Source: Acidobacteriota bacterium (GTDB taxonomy: Bacteria > Acidobacteriota > Terriglobia > UBA7540). Taken from it: a stretch of 35,579 nucleotides of DNA. Every line of letters starts with the position of its first letter. Position 1 is the stretch's first letter. The DNA is taken from NCBI GenBank assembly GCA_003171295.1, contig PMYF01000907.1, positions 1 through 35,579 of the forward strand, read 5' to 3'. The position numbers and the translations under genes are program-made. The notes beneath the pieces were generated by a model that saw only the letters and a list, made by a program, of their open reading frames with translations, ran no database searches and had not been told where the DNA came from. This document shows, in pieces, positions 1 to 7,617 of this stretch.

Positions 1-378
1 TGTGACGTGGTTTGTGACGTAACCCCCCTCAGAACTGGCCGGTTTTATGCTCGAAAGGACTGCCACGGCAGCGCGCCGAGCCGCAAGTCGTGGGTGCGAA
101 TACAACTTTGTCATTTCCGGGTCCACGTGACCAGCGATCTCACGGATCACGCCTTCCGGCACACCCTCTTCCAGCATTTCGGTGACGCACAAATGCCGCA
201 GATCGTAGTATCGGAGCTTGGGCATTCCGGCTGCCCTGCGAAGTGAGCTCCAGGCAGAGCGCCAGCCGCTCATGGGCCAGATGGGATCAATCTTGGGCCA
301 CTGGCGGTGAAAGATGTGATGCTCCGGGGCGTAGGTTCCGACGGTGTCTGCCAGTGGCTGACCCGCGATCTGGAGGCT
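1..378 (-). pseudogene. C-terminal fragment of a tyrosine recombinase (phage/island integrase)
   Basis: The minus-strand frame is open from 378 to the window edge and reads as the catalytic C-terminal part of a phage-type integrase. The order is: a segment APEHHIFHRQW, then GWRSAWSSLRRAAGMPKLRY, then the box II signature YDLRH (second catalytic Arg), then IAGHVDPEMTKLYSHPRL with the conserved His (AGH) and the nucleophilic Tyr (LYSHP). These residues cut and rejoin att sites through a 3'-phosphotyrosine. Upstream the frame is closed by TGA (379-381) and TAA (403-405), and no N-terminal core-binding domain is visible, so the gene has lost its 5' part. The 3' end runs out of the window after the motif YVTNHVT. 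It overlaps the next HTH gene in antisense. The family call is firm; which element it moved is unknown. Confidence 0.85.
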
Positions 379-522
379 TCAGGGTACAAAAAGGCGGCAG
401 CATTATTCGCCGAAGGGTGTGATGTCTCTGCGGTGAAGGATGAGCTTGGCATAAGCCGGGCGACAGCCTTTCGGTATCAGAAACAATATCGTGAATCAGA
501 ATCCAACACCTCAACCCCCTAG
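307..522 (+). CDS. Small helix-turn-helix protein
   Basis: This 71-residue frame contains a compact HTH at about residues 29-62: KKAAALFAEGCDVSAVKDEL followed by GISRATAFRYQKQYRE. The pattern resembles the HTH of resolvase-like or transposase-like DNA-binding proteins, in which the second helix (SRATAFRYQK) reads DNA. The first 20 or so residues lie antisense to the integrase fragment, so the true start may be later or the N-terminus may be a junction product. The tail is short and polar (SESNTSTP). It sits at the edge of phage-derived genes and just before a cluster of GAGAC repeats (526-728) that it could bind; that link is inference. It could also be a fragment of a larger transposase or phage regulator. 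Confidence 0.45.
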   Translation: MKDVMLRGVGSDGVCQWLTRDLEASGYKKAAALFAEGCDVSAVKDELGISRATAFRYQKQYRESESNTSTP

Positions 523-525
523 GGC

Positions 526-728
526 GTGAGACGGTGAGACTCGCCGGTGGGCGAGAATGAGTTCCAGCATAAAGTTACTGGCAGTCAGCGTCTTACAGCG
601 ACACGGCGCAGCCTCAACCCAGTATCAGGCCCCTAAGACCGGTGAGACTGCTGTGAGACTCTCTGATACTGCCCCGACGCCAGATTGCAGTCTCAAGTCT
701 CAATCTCCAGGGAATGAGACCGCGAGAC
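526..728. repeat. Cluster of GAGAC / GTCTC repeats in a non-coding stretch
   Basis: In about 200 bases the core GAGAC occurs six times on the plus strand and twice as its complement. GTGAGAC lies at 526-532, 534-540, 642-648 and 653-659; GTCTC at 690-694 and 697-701; TGAGAC at 715-720; and GAGAC at 724-728. Pairs are spaced 7-11 bases apart, which suits protein dimers on one face of DNA. The stretch from 523 to about 897 has no convincing gene. An iteron-like origin, an operator array for the neighbouring HTH protein, or a relic of a repeat-rich phage control region are all possible. Confidence 0.5.
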
Positions 729-897
729 CAGGATGTGAAATCCCTACCCGGCGCTGTCGGATGTGCAATTCGTGGCTCTTTTGAGTGAGCGTGTACGGCG
801 TGGTGGCGTGTTCGACGTGTCACCCACCGGCGAGACAGGATTTGGTGAAAACCTGGTACTGGCTTCCCGAAGGCGAATGCAAGAAAACCCAGTGAGC

Positions 898-1479
898 ATG
901 ACGGCCGTTCAATACGATTTGGCAGATTTGCTCCAGAGGGCACACGCGAAGATTCGCGGGCGCAATCGGGCGGATTGTCCGCGCTGTGGTGGACGGCAGA
1001 CCGTGAGCTTCACTGAGGAGCTTTTTTGTTGCCACCACGCCGGATGTGATTTCAAAGGCAATAGGTTCACACTGGCCCGCGACCTTGGACTTGCCCAGCG
1101 GCCCTCTCGGGCAGAGGCGCGAGCCTTGCACCTGGAACGCGAGCGGGCGGAAGCGGCAGCCCAAGCATTCTTGGTTCTTGTCCGGAGAGCGCGTTTCGGC
1201 CTTGACGGGCTCCACATTGAGCTTTTGAACCTTCGAGATGAGGCCCACGAACGGCTGGAGGTAAACCACGACGATGAGGTCGCCTGGGAAGCCTTGGCCT
1301 ACACCTACAGCGAACTACCCCGAATCCGGGCGGAGCCTGCCTTGCTCGGCGAGGGCAGGTTTGAGGATCGTCAGGCGTGGCTCGAAGCTGGCGAAGAGAG
1401 ACGCCACGAGATGACAGACCGGATTCTCCGAGTCGATGGAGTCCCGGCGTTCGATGGCAAGTGGGTTGATGTCAAATGA
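898..1479 (+). CDS. Zinc-ribbon (CHC2-like) phage-type hypothetical protein
   Basis: Near the N-terminus there is a clear zinc ribbon: CPRCGG, then about a dozen residues, then the cluster FCCHHAGCDFKG, followed by NRFTLARDLGL. This Cys-x2-Cys...Cys-x-His-x3-Cys layout recalls the CHC2 zinc finger of DnaG-type primases, but none of the TOPRIM catalytic motifs follow. The remainder is a charged helical region rich in Arg, Glu and Ala with no motif I recognise. I chose the ATG at 898, just before TAVQYDLADLLQRA; an in-frame ATG at 877 is possible, and neither has a strong ribosome site. The stop overlaps the start of the next gene (ATGA at 1476-1479), a translational-coupling arrangement that places it in an operon with the terminase genes. 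A DNA-binding role in phage replication or packaging is a guess. Confidence 0.65.
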   Translation: MTAVQYDLADLLQRAHAKIRGRNRADCPRCGGRQTVSFTEELFCCHHAGCDFKGNRFTLARDLGLAQRPSRAEARALHLERERAEAAAQAFLVLVRRARFGLDGLHIELLNLRDEAHERLEVNHDDEVAWEALAYTYSELPRIRAEPALLGEGRFEDRQAWLEAGEERRHEMTDRILRVDGVPAFDGKWVDVK

Positions 1480-2003
1480 AGACGGATGGTCGCAAGCGCG
1501 AAGGGGACTCCGAACGGGGGATAACCAAACCGGTGATCAGCAAGAAACCAAATCGACCTCATGCCAAAAGCGGCCAACTTCCGCCGGGTGGAAAGAAGGA
1601 CGCTGAACGATTGCAATTTACTGAGTGGCTTGCTCTTCCCAGTGAAATGAGGAAGCCGAAGCATCAAGGTGAATTGGCAAAGCAGTTGGGCGTCGATTCT
1701 GGAACGTTATCCGACTGGAAGCGATCTCCCGATCTGTGGGATAAGGTCCGCAAACTTGTAGACGAAGGAGTCAAGGAACATCACGCAGATGTAATCTCAG
1801 CAACCGTCAAAGCCGCAAAGTGCGGAAACATTTAGGCCCAAAACCTCTATCTGGAGTATATCCAGAACTGGTCAGAGGGTAAGAGGCATGAAATTAGAAG
1901 CACCGAAAAAATCGTCATCGACGTTTCCAAACTCACTGATGAAGAACTACGAGAGCTTGACGCCGCAATTGCAGCAAGCCATCAAGGACGGGATCGAGAA
2001 TGA
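1476..2003 (+). pseudogene. Terminase small-subunit-like HTH protein interrupted by an in-frame TAG
   Basis: The frame begins with a basic tail. It then holds an HTH region (FTEWLALPSEMRKPKHQGEL, then AKQLGVDSGTLSDWKRSP) typical of the phBC6A51-like HTH proteins that act as small terminase subunits and recognise phage DNA for packaging. Translation stops at TAG 1833-1835 after VKAAKCGNI. The same frame continues at once with AQNLYLEYIQNWSEG and later DVSKLTDEELRELDAAIAA, ending at TGA 2001-2003. Both segments are what this family normally carries after the HTH (a GN-x-x-A-x-x-LYL-x-Y motif and an acidic C-terminal helix). The simplest reading is CAG to TAG in a Gln codon. Without read-through the product is 119 residues and lacks the C-terminal interaction helix. 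The start overlaps the upstream stop, and the restored C-terminus would overlap the start of the large subunit, as is usual for terminase pairs. Confidence 0.7.
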
Positions 2004-2619
2004 GCTTTGCGCCCGCGACCCGCTATGTTGGCTTCAGAGCCATACCCGAACCTTCAACGAGCATTGGCGAGAGCAGGGGACAGAACCCTACGCCCGGTTT
2101 CCAGACTGGCCGTACTTCCCCAGCCTCTTCGAGATGATGCAGACTTCGCGTCGGCTGTTCATTCCTAAAAGCAGAGAGATGATGTTGTCCTGGGCGGTGA
2201 TTGGTTACGCCGTCTGGAAGTGCCAATTCTTCGAGCGCACGCGGGTGATTGTGCAGGCCCAGAAGTTAGAGAAAGTCATTGATCTCATCTCCGGCCGAGG
2301 AAATCCAGGATATGCAAGGACTCTATACGAACAGCAGGGCCACTTCCTGAAGGACCGGCATCCTCTGGTTAAGCCCTCCACCGAGATGCCTGGCGATATG
2401 CTGGCTTGGGCGAACGCTTCCACCCTGCACGGGGTTCCAAGCGGTGCCGACCAGATCAGGCAATATCACCCGAAGCTGGTTATATTTGATGAAGCTGCAC
2501 ACCTTGATGAGTTTGAAGAAAGCTATGGAGCAGCGGAACCCGTTGCATCACAAATAATCACCGTAAGCTCGGCTGGCCCCAGCTATTTTGGGGACGTGTG
2601 CCAGAGGCTCTTCGAGTAA
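1888..2619 (+). pseudogene. Terminase large subunit, truncated after the ATPase motifs
   Basis: This 243-residue frame is the N-terminal ATPase part of a phage DNA-packaging motor protein. It shows a Walker-A-like segment IPKSREMMLSW (residues 92-102), a Walker B with catalytic acid LVIFDEAAHLD (197-207), and a coupling motif TVSSAGPS (225-232), in the right order and spacing. The family is usually 450-600 residues, with an RNase-H-like nuclease domain after the ATPase. Here the frame ends 11 residues after motif III (GDVCQRLFE), and the following 390 bases do not encode a nuclease in any frame I could read. The start may be ATG 1888 or the in-frame ATG at 1939 (MKNYESLTP). The deletion leaves no portal or capsid genes downstream, so the prophage is incomplete and this protein should not package DNA. 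Confidence 0.8.
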
Positions 2620-3008
2620 GCTTGAAAGTAACGGAATCCGATGACGGTAAGAAAGACAACCTTTGCGAACATGCAGAATTACGTCAGGGTCCGCCCGAGG
2701 GAACAACAGAATTCGATTTCCCAAGGCTCGACGAGGACAGCGCAAACTGCTTTTCCGGTGTACCGGAAAAGGCCAAAGAACAGAATCTTACCGAGGCTAA
2801 TAATTTCTCTTGGGCTTACCGAGGGGCTGGAAGGAGATCCAGATTGCTGTGGGCCGAATCTGGAAGGACCAAGCTTTGAAAACGCGTGAAGAATCGACAA
2901 CGCCATGCATCAAGGCCTCCGTGGGGTGCAGTTGATGACTTGATCCGATATTCATGCAGCAAGGCACTTGAGACCCGTCCGGCAACTTCTGGTATAGTCG
3001 TCGCCATC
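2620..3008. other. Gap after the truncated terminase; probable deletion scar
   Basis: No convincing gene is present. Short open frames here have unnatural composition and no motifs. A weak promoter-like pair lies just before the next gene: TTGAGA at 2968-2973 and TATAGT at 2993-2998, with a 19-base spacer. It would start transcription almost at the ATG at 3009, so I give it little weight. The change from phage genes to a secreted esterase implies that a deletion boundary lies near 2600-2900. Confidence 0.4.
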
Positions 3009-4112
3009 ATGAATGCAAAAGCTCTGACGTTTTCGCTCTTAATCGCCGTCCATCTGTGTCCGCTCATGGCTGCCGACGCGCCGCTTCATTGGATTCCGCT
3101 CCCCAGTTCGCAGGTTCAAATGGACGGGCTGCCTTGGTACGGCGAAAACGGCGGCGAACTCTTTCGCCTGCCAGCTAAACTGAAAGACACCTATCACCAA
3201 CCGGTCTGGGAACTCGCGCAATCCCCAAGCGGAGGCCGCATTCGTTTCCGCACAAACACTTCCATTCTGGCTATCCGGCTTGAGTATCCGGGACCGCCCA
3301 GTATGAAAAATATGCACGCTTTCGGGCAAACGGGAGTGGATCTGTATGCGGACGGCGTGTATCGGGGAACAGCAACTGCCGACCAAGATGCCAAGGCAGG
3401 AAAGACAAGCGAATATACTTATTTCAAAGACCAGCCACGCATCGACCGCGAGATCACCCTTTACTTGCCGCTTTACATGTCCGTGAAGGTTTTGGCAATC
3501 GGGCTGGATGCGGAAGCTCACGTTCGACCGGCCAAGCCTTTCGCGGTCAGCGGGCCTGTCGTTTATTATGGGACGTCGATCACTCAGGGCGGCTGCGCCA
3601 GCCGGCCCGGCATGAGCTATCAGGCTATTCTTGGCCGGATGCTCAATTTGGACTTTGTCAATCTCGGGTTCTCGGGGAATGGCATGGGTGAACCCGAACT
3701 GGGGCGCGCCGTGGCGAGCATCAATGCCTCATGTTTTGTGCTGGATTTTGCGCAGAACAACCCCACCGTCGATTCGCTTACCCAGGTGTACGCACCGTTC
3801 GTAGAGATTATCCGGAGCACTCACCCAGAAACTCCGGTTCTGCTTATCACGCCGATCTATGCCGCTCACGAATCATGGTCCCGAGATGCGCGGCTTGAGG
3901 GTATGCGTGAATTGATCCGTCAGGTTGGGGCCAAACGGATCGCTGCAGGCGATCGTCACCTCGAAATCATCGAGGGGACGGACTTGCTTGGGCCGTCGCG
4001 GGGTGATGGCTTGGTGGACGGCACACATCCAAACGACCTCGGTTTCCAGTGGATGGCCGAGGGTCTGGCTGGGCGCATCGCGAAGGTGCTCGGCCTCAGG
4101 GCAGAGCGCTGA
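3009..4112 (+). CDS. Secreted SGNH/GDSL-type esterase with N-terminal beta domain
   Basis: A 367-residue exported hydrolase. Residues 1-21 form a signal peptide (MNAKALTFSLLIAVHLCPLMA). Residues about 25-180 look like the beta-sandwich SGNH N-terminal domain found in bacterial carbohydrate esterases. The SGNH core begins at YYGTSITQGG, with Ser190 in the block I position (GTSIT replaces GDS). Block II glycine lies in VNLGFSGNG, a block III Asn in LDFAQNN, and the Asp/His pair in DGTHPNDLG (D337, H340). Such enzymes remove acetyl or other acyl groups from polysaccharides or glycolipids in the periplasm or outside the cell; the substrate cannot be read from sequence. I chose ATG 3009 because the signal peptide starts there, although the frame is open further upstream. 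It stands alone on the plus strand between phage remnants and an antisense gene pair. Confidence 0.85.
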   Translation: MNAKALTFSLLIAVHLCPLMAADAPLHWIPLPSSQVQMDGLPWYGENGGELFRLPAKLKDTYHQPVWELAQSPSGGRIRFRTNTSILAIRLEYPGPPSMKNMHAFGQTGVDLYADGVYRGTATADQDAKAGKTSEYTYFKDQPRIDREITLYLPLYMSVKVLAIGLDAEAHVRPAKPFAVSGPVVYYGTSITQGGCASRPGMSYQAILGRMLNLDFVNLGFSGNGMGEPELGRAVASINASCFVLDFAQNNPTVDSLTQVYAPFVEIIRSTHPETPVLLITPIYAAHESWSRDARLEGMRELIRQVGAKRIAAGDRHLEIIEGTDLLGPSRGDGLVDGTHPNDLGFQWMAEGLAGRIAKVLGLRAER

Positions 4113-4404
4113 TCCGGCTGATCTTAACCAGTTTCTTCTATCCTAAAGGAAACCCGTTCCTCGCCAAAACCTTAATCATCCACGATTTTGCAACACCTCG
4201 AGAGTTTCGATGCTGGTATCATTTGGGGTGGAATCCCCATCAAAACACCGGACGTTCCCGCTTAGATGGAGCCTAAAAAATGAGTTCCAAATCCCTTATG
4301 GTTATTGCCTCTCAAAATCGCTCACCCCCTAATTATGACGAAGCTGATTGGAGACGTGCGCCAAGCGACGATGGAGGAGCAATGAACGCATCGGGCGGCA
4401 GCAT

Positions 4405-5088
4405 TCAGTGGTCTGGTGTCGAGGGGGTGGGACTGGAATTCTCAACGCTTTCCGGGAGTAATAAATACTCGTCATAGGGCGCAATAGCTTCCTGTCCAAG
4501 TTCAGTCCCGGAAACCACAAACCGCCGTTCGGTTGACGACTCGCCAGAAGACCCGGCGGATGCGTCATTCGTATTGACCTCATCGAACGAAGGCACGGCA
4601 GAAATCCTTGCAACCACAGCGTAGATTTCCCCCTCTCCGCGTTGCATCATCTCCTTGGCCATTGAAGGGTCACATGAAAGGGCCAGCCGAGCTGTTGTAT
4701 TTCCTTGAAGGTATGAATTGTTTGGGGACAAATCGACCCCAAAATAGCAAAGGAATTCTGCCCCGCGTTGGGCAACATCCTGAGCTTCGGCACGGTCGAA
4801 TAGGACCGGCCGGCCGTCAGGTCGAACGAAGACCCGTGTCACATCCGCAGTAAAGAGGAACTTGCCGCTGCTCGAAAACTCTTCTCGCCATTTTGTTATG
4901 GCGTTCGATTTCGATGCCAACTGGGCGATTCGCCTCTGCTGGTCAAGCTTTGCAGCCTTTTCCTGTTCCGATTTTTGCTCTGCCGCCAGCCGCTCCTTCC
5001 GATTGCTCTTATGAATCTTCAACACAGCCAAGCATATCGCAAAGACAAGTGCGAGCAGCACAACCCCCCATCTTGACTCTCCTTCCAA
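4405..5088 (-). CDS. Membrane-anchored hypothetical protein with coiled coil
   Basis: This 227-residue protein begins with one transmembrane segment (about residues 7-24, GVVLLALVFAICLAVLKI). A highly charged probable coiled coil rich in Lys, Glu, Gln and Ala follows (about 28-62), and then a soluble domain containing FTADVTRVFVRPDGRPVLFD and YLQGNTTARLALSCDP. A Ser/Thr-rich linker precedes a C-terminal segment. The topology is presumably a short cytoplasmic N-terminus with the bulk outside. I do not recognise the family. It lies about 120 bases downstream of, and on the same strand as, the ImmA/IrrE-type metallopeptidase gene, so the two may be co-transcribed. Whether the peptidase acts on it is unknown. 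The 290 bases between its stop and the SGNH esterase contain nothing I can identify. Confidence 0.6.
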   Translation of the reverse strand: MEGESRWGVVLLALVFAICLAVLKIHKSNRKERLAAEQKSEQEKAAKLDQQRRIAQLASKSNAITKWREEFSSSGKFLFTADVTRVFVRPDGRPVLFDRAEAQDVAQRGAEFLCYFGVDLSPNNSYLQGNTTARLALSCDPSMAKEMMQRGEGEIYAVVARISAVPSFDEVNTNDASAGSSGESSTERRFVVSGTELGQEAIAPYDEYLLLPESVENSSPTPSTPDH

Positions 5089-5205
5089 TCATAACCACTC
5101 CCCTTCTTGGTGCAACGGCATTGGCGTCATCTCGATACCCTCCCTGAAAACCCAATCCACCACCCAAAGGCCCTGTGACAGATTCGTTTTGGTCCTCCCA
5201 AGGAT

Positions 5206-6255
5206 TCAAATGTCCAGATCGGGGAGGGCATGCCCCTTCTGTTTCTCTTCTTTCTGCGGCTCCTTCGACTCCTTCGCCTTCTTCTCCGATTTCCCCATCT
5301 CCTCGATCCGACTGGCAACGACTAGCACACGATGTATATCGACCTGCGGGACCTCGTGATTCCAGCTCAGATAGTCGGCAAGATACTTGGGTGCTGTCGT
5401 GACGATCCCCTGTCTGGCGCACACAATATAAGCAACGGATTCGGCTTCAAATTCCTTCGCGTCTTTCGCCACAGATGCCCGGTCGGGGACGCGCCACTTG
5501 AAACACTCTCCGAGATGCCCGCAGTAGATGTGAGCCAATTCGTGTGTGAGGGTCACGTAGGCCTCGGGGGGCGTAAGCTTCAAGTTGTAGAGCACCTCAA
5601 AGGTTGGGGGCGCACTTCTCTCTGTGGGCCCGATGCGCTTTGCGCGCCCGGCACGCGTGAGCGATGCGTCTCTCCCCATCACCGAGATTCCATCGTGCCT
5701 CGCGTTCGTGACGGTATAGCTCCATACTGACGGGTTGAGCTGACCCTGGGCATCGAAGGGGCGCATCAGGTCGGTCGGCGCTGCCTTGCCTTCTGTATCA
5801 TCGATATCGAACACGAACATCACCGGGCCGAATGGGCGCAGCATGATCAACGGCCGGGCGTCCGGCTTTACATTCCGCTCGAACTCTGTCATTCAATCCG
5901 ATGGCGTTGCGACGTAGCCGACGGTTGGCCGTTGCAGGCGAACCAGGAGGCAGTTATAAGGGGAGTAGCGCCGGAATCTAACGATGTAGTCCAATAGGTC
6001 GAGGTACGCCTTGCTGTTTCTCTAGGTGAGTGTCGCCCGAAAGAGATCGTCCAGAAGCGAATTCCCATCCGCGTCCCGCGGCATAATAGGGCCTTGGGAT
6101 TGCACTGGCTTAGGCGGGCCGGACGCCACTGGCAGCTTTACCGAGGGTTGACTGATCGACGGCTCGGGCGCAGCCATTGGTACTGGCCCCCTTTTTTCCC
6201 AGCCGAACCAAGCTCCCAGACGATTGAAGAGAGTCGCGATACTCATCGTCTCCAC
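5206..6255 (-). pseudogene. ImmA/IrrE-like metallopeptidase gene with two in-frame nonsense codons
   Basis: One continuous minus-strand frame from ATG 6255 to 5206 encodes a zinc peptidase of the ImmA/IrrE type, but it is cut twice: TAG at 6022-6024 and TGA at 5893-5895. Piece 1 (METMSIATLFNRLGAWFGWE to SLLDDLFRATLT) is a Pro-rich N-terminus. Piece 2 contains AYLDLLDYIVRFRRYSPYNC and LLVRLQRPTVGYVATPSD. Piece 3 starts MTEFERNVKPDARPL, then GPVMFVFDIDDTEG, and holds the active site HELAHIYCGH with the downstream EFEAESVAY acid. The sequence flows across the TGA exactly where relatives would carry Trp (PSD-W-M), which supports TGG to TGA. The C-terminus is a Lys/Glu-rich tail. ImmA/IrrE proteases typically cleave an XRE repressor. 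A small XRE gene is divergent from this one with 69 bases between, the classical regulator/protease pairing. The fragment 5206-5892 retains the catalytic motif and could still be translated. Confidence 0.72.
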
Positions 6256-6283
6256 GATGCCGGACAGGTCACCCAGCTAATCT

Positions 6284-6328
6284 GCTCGTGGTAAATCCGC
6301 TCGTGGCATTCTACAAACCTATGCGTGG
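6284..6328. promoter_or_regulatory. Direct repeats in the divergent XRE/ImmA intergenic region
   Basis: GCTCGTGG occurs at 6284-6291 and again at 6299-6306 (15-base period). A weaker TGCGTGG lies at 6322-6328, overlapping the start of the XRE gene. Their position between a regulator gene and its divergent partner makes them candidate autoregulatory operators. There is no experimental or database support. Confidence 0.35.
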
Positions 6329-6561
6329 TCAATCAACAGCTATTCTTCCGCGCACTGGGCCGACGCATCCGCGAGTTGCGGAAGAAGCGGGGGTACAGTC
6401 AGGAGGATATGATTAGCTTCGGCTTTTCAGCCCGGCACTGGCAGCAGATCGAGGCGGGCCGGCCAATCACGATGACCACACTACTGCGGATTTGCGACAC
6501 CTTCCACGTCCCGATGGCACGGCTTGTCCGAGGGTTGGACAAGCGAGCCGCCGGCGACTGA
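6325..6561 (+). CDS. Small XRE-family (Cro/C1-type HTH) regulator
   Basis: A 78-residue protein made almost entirely of one lambda-repressor-like HTH. Helices are seen in LGRRIRELRKKRGYSQEDMI, then FSARHWQQIEAGRPITMTTL, and LRICDTFHVPMARLVRGL. The W-x-x-I-E-x-G-R segment is the typical recognition helix and turn of XRE proteins. The start is GTG at 6325; no ATG is in frame. There is no effector or oligomerisation domain, so it would act as a dimeric repressor like Cro or as the antitoxin-like partner of an ImmA-type peptidase. The divergent metallopeptidase gene begins 69 bases away, and repeats in that gap may be its operators. The 306 bases after the stop, up to the next gene, contain no recognisable feature. 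Confidence 0.8.
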   Translation: MVNQQLFFRALGRRIRELRKKRGYSQEDMISFGFSARHWQQIEAGRPITMTTLLRICDTFHVPMARLVRGLDKRAAGD

Positions 6562-6867
6562 TACACCCCAAAGGGAAAGAACTCCCAACGAAACCTCAAG
6601 CGGCCGGAGTCATTGGTCACCAGATGCGAAAGCGGGAAATGAGGGGTAGAGGTCGTCGAACTCTGAGATTTCGCTCGCCTCTACGGGAAACCGCTGAACT
6701 TCTTCATTAGCTGAGCTGCACTTCCAAAAGCGCAGGGTCATCTTGCACACCCGTGATCGCGACCATACTGCGACGGGTTGATGCCTTTACCCCGTGCTTC
6801 AGGGGTGAGGGTCGCTATAATATCAACTGTCCAAGTCTCTATGCTTCGCTCATGACGGAGTTTGTCC

Positions 6868-7374
6868 ATGAATGAAAAGCGCTTCCTGAGCTTCGTTGCC
6901 AAGATCATTGCTGCACAGGTGACCACTTATTTCCTGGCAGGGGCGGTGTTTTACCCGCTGCTCACCAAACCATACTACGTAGGACCAAATCCCATTTTTG
7001 CTGTCTTCATGCGAACGGAAGCCGATCAGCGAATATGGGCCCACGTAGTGAATTGGTTTCTGCCGGCTGAAATCTTGCGAGGTATCCTCATCGCCGCAGT
7101 TCTCTACCCGCTGTACGACATCCTGAAGGCGTGGCCGTTCCTGAAACGGTTCCTCTATGTTGCCAGCCTCTACTTGGTCCTGGGTTTCTGGGCTGCCACA
7201 GTTGCCGCTCCCGGAACACTGGAAGGCATGGTCTACATGCGGCCCTTTATCACGCCGGAAGTGCATCTCCGCGTACAGCCGGAAATCATCTTGCAGGGGC
7301 TAGGCTTGTCGTTATTCATCGCGGGAGCCATGATGGAACGACCTAGAGGAGTGTCGATGCAAGGGGTTTCGTGA
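6868..7374 (+). CDS. Four-helix integral membrane protein, unknown function
   Basis: This 168-residue protein has about four hydrophobic spans. They start at FVAKIIAAQVTTYFLAGAVF, at EILRGILIAAVLYPLYDIL, at FLYVASLYLVLGFWAATVAA, and at IILQGLGLSLFIAGAMM. A conserved-looking loop between spans one and two carries PYYVGPNPIFAVFMRTEADQ. No catalytic or transport motif is recognisable. The ATG at 6868 has a GGAG ribosome site at 6857-6860. It faces the acyltransferase gene on the opposite strand (convergent), and the 243 bases between them show no gene and no clear terminator. It seems intact, unlike most neighbours. Confidence 0.6.
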   Translation: MNEKRFLSFVAKIIAAQVTTYFLAGAVFYPLLTKPYYVGPNPIFAVFMRTEADQRIWAHVVNWFLPAEILRGILIAAVLYPLYDILKAWPFLKRFLYVASLYLVLGFWAATVAAPGTLEGMVYMRPFITPEVHLRVQPEIILQGLGLSLFIAGAMMERPRGVSMQGVS

Positions 7375-7617
7375 TTCGACGCCCATGCCCCGCTCCATGC
7401 CACGAACTGCTGGGGCATCAAAATCATTTGCGGCTGCTCGTTATCCTGTGGTCCCTGGTGGGAGTTCGCCGATGTCATTGTGCTCGGGGTTGTTATCTGA
7501 GCCGACGAAACGGGGCATAGGCTGTGGGGAACTCCAACTCTTCCTGGGCCTCAATAACGCGGGAGACGGGTCCACCAGACGTTTACCGCTTTTGGGGGTT
7601 GCTCTTCGGAGCTACGG

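Noticed and set aside
1..246. Plus-strand open frame over the first 246 bases
   Set aside because: It is the shadow of the minus-strand integrase fragment, which shows clear catalytic motifs.
1833..1835. TAG recoded as glutamine genome-wide
   Set aside because: Intact genes at 23251, 31277 and 35312 end with TAG at the natural family end, so TAG is a normal stop here.
2598..2889. Two overlapping short plus-strand frames after the terminase
   Set aside because: No family-like motifs, no ribosome site, and neither continues the terminase nuclease domain.
4280..5147. Plus-strand frames opposite the membrane coiled-coil protein
   Set aside because: They are antisense to a better frame with a membrane span and natural composition.
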